A stretch of DNA of 64,000 nt from Climacteris rufus (Eukaryota > Chordata > Aves > Passeriformes > Climacteridae), in assembly GCA_013398175.1 (NCBI GenBank), contig VZRZ01004148.1, forward strand, positions 110,103 to 174,102, given 5' to 3'. The notes beneath the pieces were generated by a model. It did no database searches. It was not told the DNA's origin and worked only from the letters and a program-made list of their open reading frames with translations. The translations under genes and the position numbers were made by a program. Numbering within the stretch: position 1 is the stretch's first letter; every line of letters begins with the position of its first letter. Positions 57,746 through 64,000 of this stretch are shown piece after piece.

Positions 57746-60700
57746 AATATCGATAAGAAAAGGGGGCAAAAAGCCCAGGGCTCTTCTATGTAATTGCACA
57801 CAGTTATCTTTAGCAGAAAGGTCTTGATTGCATGAAATAACGTAAGTAATAACAAAATAGTGTCATGCTGATTTGGCTCTGAGGGTGCTCACATTTTCAT
57901 GTTTATTCTTTAGAAGAGCACATCTGAACATTTGGAAAGGATGCAAGCCCTATTGCACTAGGCTTAAGTCACTAGAGGCTTTACAGGAAGGTAACACAGG
58001 TAGCTATGAGGCACATCGTTGAGCCTCACTGATGTAGTAGATGAGCAGTTTTCAACTTTAGAAAGCTTTTGGGAAGAAAACAGAAGTTTTTCTAAATCCC
58101 AAGGCTGATAATGTTTTGTCAGCATAAGAAAGAAATTTCTGAAACTGATGCTTCAGCACAATGTTCTTCCAGGTCCTTGAACTGTGAACCCATCCCTGGG
58201 AGAGTCTGTGACGGGATCAGCCCTTCTCATGTTGTAATTTGGCAGCTGGTCTCTGGGAAGAGAGTGAAACAGGATGGCTACTCCTAGAAATAAATTACCC
58301 TCGTGTCTCTCCCCATCTGTGTAGGTGTTTCTATGTATACACGTTTCTGTACCCACTCTGAGCAGAGCCAAAAGCAGATGTCTTTTAGTATGTGAAATGT
58401 TGAGTTTGTCCCCAAGCAAAGGACTGTCAAACTTGAATCAGAGCAGTAGTTTCAGGCTTCTTATGGTCACCTATCAAGTATCTGATATTCCTCCAAGGCT
58501 GTGTAAGTCTGCATCACATGAATGCAGCTTGAGAGGTCAATGTGGCAGTCAGACATGCGGGTTTCTGGGTTTTTTGTGTGTGTGTGTGTCTGTCCACCTG
58601 TCTTTCAAAAGTGTTTTCAGAGCTACACAAATGCATCTGTAATGGAAGGCACTTTGGAAAATCAAATCATGTGCTGGAGCCACAATGCTTGCCTGAATGT
58701 GTGTAGAGGTTGGTGTCACTGGATATTATGGCATCATAGTGGTAAGATTATTGGAGCAGGACAAGCAAACTGTCATACTCAGGGATGGAAGAGAGAAAAG
58801 TAAGAAACCAATCACTTTAGAGAAGGCTTTGCTTGCCTGAACCACAGTGCTTAGGTATAATGATGCTGGAAACTTTGAAAAATATCTTAAGGATAAGGAA
58901 TTTCGTGTCAGTAATTTTAAGATACTGGTCATTTTTGATTTTTAGAAAGAATTTTTTAAGTGTTATTTTAGGATGTCAACTTTGCAAAATTTATTTTTAT
59001 TGTCTTTATAAATACTTCTTGCTTCTGTAGCCATAAAGATATGTGTCTTTAAAATTTTTCTTCAATTTATATTTTTCCTTTTAAGTTAGTTACATAGGTA
59101 CACTTACTTGATAATAACTTGGCAAAAAATTCTACTGTTGTGGAGATGGAGCCTCTCTGAAAAGCGTGGTTGGACAAAATGGATTGGCAGAGGAATGGCT
59201 TCCTTGATTTTAAAAGTGGTAGGAACAGGAATCCATAAATTCTGCCTGGCAAGATTAATTGCTGTAGTGTGAAATTATTCCTTTTATTTCATGAGCGTAT
59301 GCAGAGTAGTTCATTTAGACTTTCCAATGCAAGCTGTTGAAAACTGTTAACTATGGTCTTACCATACTGACTTCATCTAGTAACAATTCATTTTCAGTTC
59401 CAGCTTGTAATCATAGATTTTGGGATTTGATGGGGAAATGGGTCCATTTCTGTCTGAGCCCTAATTTTGTGATGCATTACCAAGATGTACATATTAATGA
59501 TGTTAAGAATGTAAAATAAGCATTTTCCCAAATTCTGTATTCTCAATTACTAATTCATCAAAATCCTGACATGCTTACTTTCTTCTTAATTCTAAAGAGG
59601 GCTTTCTGAAACATTTTCCAGTTCTTTATAAGCTGTGCTCTCTCGTTAGTTGCCTGGGCAATGCAATTGCATCCTGCCTGTCCCTCTTGTTAGGGTAACC
59701 GCTGATAGCCTGTGCTGAATCAGGATTATTTGTAAAAGAAGAGGAAACACTGCAACACTGTTAGGAGGAGTAAAACCCCGTGGCAGTCTGCCAAATGGGG
59801 CAGAACATGCCCCAGTCCAGCAGAAAGAGCTGGGCTTACTAGGAGCTTGTATTTTCTTATCTGACCTAAGTGATTTGGAGGAACTCCAGAGGCTGTTGCC
59901 TTCGTTTCTCACACAGATCAAGGTGCATGTACAGAGCTGGTAGGAAACAGCAGCACAGGTACAGTTCTAGGGCTAATCCAGAATCCAGAGTCATCAAAAC
60001 TCTTTGCTGTGTTGTTAATGAGTTTTGGGGTAGCGTTTTGCAGCTTCTCTAGCCCAGAGGAAGGGATTAAATGGCAGTGAAGCACTTGAAAGGGTATGTG
60101 CTAGGGATGTTAAAAGATGGTTCATCTTCCTCTCTCACAGCCCCCAAATACAAAGTATTGACAAAGAAATTGGCTTCATATATAGAGAGATGTTCTGAAT
60201 TAGGCATGGGTTGGAATGAAATCTGAGTCTGAACAGTAAAAACTAACAAACTCGAGTGTGTCTGAGCAGTGATGGGAAGAGGAAAGTTTATGTAAAGTAG
60301 TCAAAAGAAGAAAAAGGGCCTTATTGGATTATTGTAACTATAGTAAGAAGACTACTTTGGTCATTGTCATTTAAAGAGCAGCTGAATATGTAACTGATAG
60401 AGCCTGTTTCGCACCTTTACCTTTTTGTGCAAAACCATTTTTATAGATGTAAAAAGAGGTACCTAGCATTTCTCTCAATTTAGTGCAGGCACTAAACCCT
60501 GTGACTGACTCCAAAACCAGATTCTGATTTTTAGTGGGTCTCTGGACTAGCAATATTGATGGGACAAGGTTTAATATGACAGGTAATCAAGTTTGATCTG
60601 AAAACTGGAGTCTGAGGGTATTTGGACTCAGCTTAGATTTCACTAGGTAATTTTTCAGATTTCAGCAGTGTCAGAGAAACAGATGGGAGAGGGTAACTCT

Positions 60701-62583
60701 TGCTGGGTGTGGTCTGTGGCTCTCAGCTTTCAGGGCAGAAGGGATAGATTTAGTCATTAATTTTTAATTTAGATTTAACGTGCCAGGCTCTCTTAATAAT
60801 CTTCATGCATATAAGCAAGCACATTTTGCGTTGCCATGGCATTGCAGTTGGACAGCAGTTGCTAGCAAACCCTACATGCTTAATAATGCATCCCACTTGA
60901 ACAGCAGTGCTTCAGAGTCAGTATTTCCCTTGCTGTTTTTTTCCCAAAAGATGTTCCTGAAAACTTTGGTTATGATAGTAATGCCTGGAATATTGCATTC
61001 TTCATGTCAAGTAGAACACTTGAAAAATGCAGCATTACATCCCTTTCATCCTCAAAAAAACCCCAAAACAAAGCAAAAAACCCAAACCCACCCCACTAAT
61101 GGAATTTGTGCCATTTGTTTCAGGTGTTCTTTTGCATGTTATGGGAGATGCACTTGGATCTGTGGTCGTGGTAGTTACCGCTTCTATCTTCTATGTACGT
61201 CCTCTGGGGGATGCTCCGTGTAATTGGCAGTGCTACATTGATCCAAGCCTGACAATAGTTATGGTGTTCATCATCTTGTCTTCTGCATTCCCACTTATAA
61301 AGGAGACCTCAACTATTTTGTTGCAGATGGTCCCCAAAGGTGTTAATATGCAACTACTGAGTAAGTGAAATTTGTTGTTGAAATGCTGTTATTTTTAATG
61401 GTGTGTTTCAATGTGTATGTTATTTGTGGAATGACATGTTTGGATTATTTACTCGTAATAGCTCTAAATTCTCAAGAAGCACAAGAAATAGTCACATGCC
61501 TGTGTCCTAGCAACATGACTCAAATCTCTCTGGATTAGTTAAAGCATGCATTTTGAGAATGTGGTATTCCAACAATACATCAAACACACCAGATCTTGAG
61601 CTGTTAATGCTTTTTGTGGGTTGTTTGTGAAGGAAACAACATTGAGTAACAATATTTTCCAACCCTGGAGTGGCTACTCCTGAAAGACTTCTAAAAAAGC
61701 TTAGAAATTTCTGTTGAGGTTAGTTAATTTTGTACCTCTTGGGTGCTGTTCACATGGGTTAATTGTGGAGAAGCATCAGGTATTTCTGTAATTCCATCAT
61801 GCTCAGGGCTTAAAGAAACCAGATGGCATCTTGATGGAGGAAGTGATACTGTAATATTTCTTCTGTGAACAGCTGGTAAATTGCCATTAGGGACCCTGAG
61901 GGACGAGTGAATCCCAAAGGAAGGGTGGCTTGTCCATGCAGTCACCTGGAGGCTGAACTGAAGGCAGCTGGGAGTAGACATTATATCAAGTATATCTCTT
62001 CTAAAATGATAGATTGGACACTGCTGCTTTTGGATAGGTAATTTTTGGATAGCTGGTAATTAGTCAGTGCACCAAAGCCTCTAATACCTTTCTCTTATGT
62101 CTTCCAGCTGACAGACTAGCTCGTGTACCAGGGGTCAGCAGCCTTCATGAGGTACACGTCTGGGAGCTTGCAAGTCGGAAGAATATTGCCACTCTCCATA
62201 TCAAGTGCCAAACCCCCACTGACTACCAAGATGCTGCTTACAAAATAAGGAAGATTTTCCACGAGGCAGGAGTCCATTCTGTGACCATCCAGCCCGAGTA
62301 CACTGACCCCAAGACCTCGCAGCTACTGTGCAGCTCGCCCTGCATCTCAAAAGCTTGTGATTCTCAGCTGTGCTGCAGCCAGCGGGAGCCCCCCCAGGCT
62401 AAAACCAATGGCTATACAGAGAATAGTGACAGCTGCCTTTCTGCACGGTGCAAAGACAGTGGCTCAAGGGAAAGTGACGTTGAAATCCCTATCGAGGACC
62501 CAGCGGCAGAGGACAGCGTTAAAAACGTGAAAAACTGTGACGTGTCTGATGACAAATCACAGCTGGGCAGTACACGGTTTTAG
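56590..62583 (+). CDS. SLC30A10: Zinc/manganese transporter 10 (ZnT10), four coding exons
   Basis: In mammals this is a plasma-membrane efflux carrier of the CDF/ZnT family that mainly exports Mn2+. Coding exons are 56590-57094, 57554-57637, 61124-61360 and 62108-62583. All junctions are phase 1, for 1302 bases and 433 aa. The start has a perfect Kozak context (gccgccATGg). Helix 2 has Asn43 and Asp47 (SDSFNMLSD), the N-x3-D form known for ZnT10 in place of the usual HxxxD. Helix 5 has His201 and Asp205 (LHVMGDALGS). The cytosolic loop between helices 4 and 5 is basic rather than His-rich, also as in ZnT10. A cytosolic domain containing SLHEVHVWEL follows, then a Cys-rich and acidic tail. Human ZnT10 is 485 aa; this one is shorter, mainly in the loop and tail. 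EPRS1 lies upstream in the same orientation, as in human. Family and synteny agree. Confidence 0.94.
57095..57553 (+). other. SLC30A10: SLC30A10 intron 1b-2
   Basis: It contains the end of the CpG island and a T-rich stretch at about 57444-57462. No other feature. Confidence 0.85.
57554..57637 (+). CDS. SLC30A10: SLC30A10 exon 2 (basic cytosolic loop)
   Basis: This 84-base exon is flanked by phase-1 introns and encodes GDSPNDQKYPEEGSEKKREK and KSEALNIR, the charged loop between helices 4 and 5. Donor gtatgt. Being symmetric, it could be skipped without a frameshift. It is the exon that exon 1a could also join. Confidence 0.92.
57638..61123 (+). other. SLC30A10: SLC30A10 intron 2
   Basis: This is a 3.5-kb intron with a CA microsatellite (about 57709-57744) and a short GT run (about 58575-58590). 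Nothing else is recognised. Confidence 0.85.
57709..57744. repeat. (CA)n microsatellite
   Basis: An AC dinucleotide array of about 13 perfect units, flanked by an imperfect acagac on each side. Confidence 0.95.
61124..61360 (+). CDS. SLC30A10: SLC30A10 exon 3 (TM5-TM6)
   Basis: It encodes GVLLHVMGDALGSVVVVVTA with the helix-5 metal site His-x3-Asp, an extracellular loop with Cys (CNWQCYIDPS), and helix 6 (SLTIVMVFIILSSAF). It ends MVPKGVNMQLL at ctga|gtaagt in phase 1. Confidence 0.95.
61361..62107 (+). other. SLC30A10: SLC30A10 intron 3
   Basis: AT-rich intron with nothing recognised. Confidence 0.85.
62108..62583 (+). CDS. SLC30A10: SLC30A10 exon 4 (cytosolic domain and tail)
   Basis: It encodes TDRLARVPGVSSLHEVHVWE and the CDF C-terminal alpha-beta domain to about VHSVTIQPEY. 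A non-conserved tail follows, rich in Cys (LLCSSPCISKACDSQLCC) and acidic residues, ending DDKSQLGSTRF and TAG. Confidence 0.95.
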
Positions 62584-63530
62584 GCAATGCCTTCTGCTCT
62601 GCCTCATGGTTTCATAGAGCAAACGTGTCCCAGCTGGGAAGGGGGGCATTGGTGGTTGTAGCTGAAGGTGGTGTGGCAAAATATTTCTGTGCTTTAGCTG
62701 TAAACCAAAATACACCTGAAAGCCCCTTGTACCTGAAATAAGGATTAAGGTTTCCAGCAAGGCAGTTGCATTCATGTAAGATTTTTGTGATGCAGCTTAG
62801 CCCAGTTCCTTACCAATCTAAGGGAGAGTTCCTGTTCTTACAGTGGATGGGGTGTATTGCTCTCTGCACTGATGTTTGCAGTTCATGGCCAGTGGCACTG
62901 GGAAAGAAACTCTGGCCTTTCCTGCTGAAGTGAGATTTTCTTGAAAGCCCTGTGGCCAGTTAATGATTGTACTGGGTGAAGTACTGTATATTTATAAAGA
63001 ACTTCAGTAGAGATGCTTTACTGATCCTTAAACCCCATTTTTGCATGAACAGTTCATGTTTAGCAGTAACACTTCTGGCCAGTGGTGTCTGTGAATGAAA
63101 TTAAGAGTGTCTAAGGGGAAGCACTCAGGAATTTTGACTTGTGTTGTTTTCTTGATGGACTCCTGTGTTTAGGGTTTAGGGACAGAGCAGAAGCTGGTCT
63201 TGCTTCTCTACCAATAATACTGAAGTCCCAGCCTAATCACAGATGAGTGTGCTAAGGAATAGACTGCTTGTCATGAAAGCAAATAAGTACCCATTAATGT
63301 TGTCTGTACTGATCCTAGCAAATGGAAATGCAGGCTATCATCCAATTAACTTTTATCTTGTTCACTGTTGTGATTGTACAACTCAGTCTTTTTGAATTCT
63401 TTTTATTTTTTTCCTGACAACACAAGTTCCAAGAGCCACGGTCTTATTTCATCATTGTGCAGGATGATTGCATTATCTTTAACACTGAGTCTGTCATTAT
63501 TCATGCTGAATAAATGAGCTAATGTGTTTA
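62584..63530 (+). terminator. SLC30A10: SLC30A10 3' UTR with AATAAA polyadenylation signal
   Basis: The first canonical AATAAA I see after the stop is at 63509-63514, followed by a T/GT-rich stretch (gtgtttattatg), which implies a 3' UTR of about 0.95 kb. A Pumilio-like TGTATATT lies at 62985-62992. A longer UTR using sites beyond the window is possible. Confidence 0.65.
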
Positions 63531-64000
63531 TTATGAACAGTTAAAATTCTGCAATTCTATTACTAAGGCATAATTTAATATTGTATCAATTAAGGAAGCA
63601 CCTTTAAAGTCCTGTAAGCAGTATTATCACATAGAGATTTTTTTAAAAAAAATTAAACCAGGAACATTTTCCTGGTTTAGTCTCAATTATTTTTTTGTTG
63701 GATGGTTTTGAAGTTCTGAGTCCTCCCCTCTGCCTTGCCCTTCCTCCCCCTGCCTAAAGGTGTGTCTCAAAGCGTATTTATTGAAGCAGTTTATTATCTT
63801 TTTGGTGCTTGCTCTTTCTGAAAGCATGCAAGGGTGTTCTAAGGAAAACAAGGTGATGTGACTGTCACCAGTGCTGGATTTAGGTCAGGTGTATTCTCCA
63901 TGTTTCTGGAGAAGGAGACCCACACCTAATCCTCATTGAGTGTAGTGCTTGGTCTCCCTGGCTATGCAGATCACATCCAGAAGATTCAAAATATGTTTTG
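63531..64000. other. 3' flank
   Basis: AT-rich and then mixed sequence; no gene or repeat recognised. Confidence 0.7.

Overview
The window looks like avian nuclear DNA. Compact vertebrate genes with GT-AG introns lie in AT-rich sequence, and the only interspersed repeats I recognise are CR1-type LINE fragments, which are typical of birds. There is one assembly gap (56397-56548). The order EPRS1 then SLC30A10, in the same orientation, matches the order known around human 1q41. The species cannot be told from the sequence.

Region 1 (1-38525) is EPRS1, the bifunctional glutamyl-prolyl-tRNA synthetase, on the + strand. Positions 1 to about 250 are GC-rich and are probably the downstream edge of the promoter CpG island. 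The first coding exon is not in the window and should lie just upstream. I could place 33 coding exons (exons 2-34 in my numbering). Every splice phase agrees, giving 1662 complete residues before a stop at 38320-38322. Domain order is GST-like N-domain, class I GluRS core (HIGH, VLSKR), a WHEP linker, and class II ProRS core with a C-terminal zinc-type cysteine set. The linker carries five WHEP repeats, against three in the human protein.

Region 2 (38526-43062) is intergenic and holds a minus-oriented CR1 copy (about 38840-39380).

Region 3 (43063-63514) is the SLC30A10 (ZnT10, manganese/zinc efflux carrier) locus. A standard gene starts in a CpG island at 56590 and has four coding exons (433 aa). 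About 13.4 kb upstream lies a second, intact first exon (43187-43631) with its own TATA box. It encodes a diverged version of transmembrane helices 1-4. I find no second copy of exons 2-4 after it, and its splice donor has exactly the phase needed to join the shared exon 2 at 57554. In this alternative exon the helix-2 metal site is changed from N43/D47 to A43/H47. The arrangement suggests variable first exons giving two carriers with different metal-binding halves and one shared C-terminal half, or else a relic of a tandem duplication. This is the most interesting observation in the window.

The remainder (63515-64000) is 3' flank with nothing recognisable.
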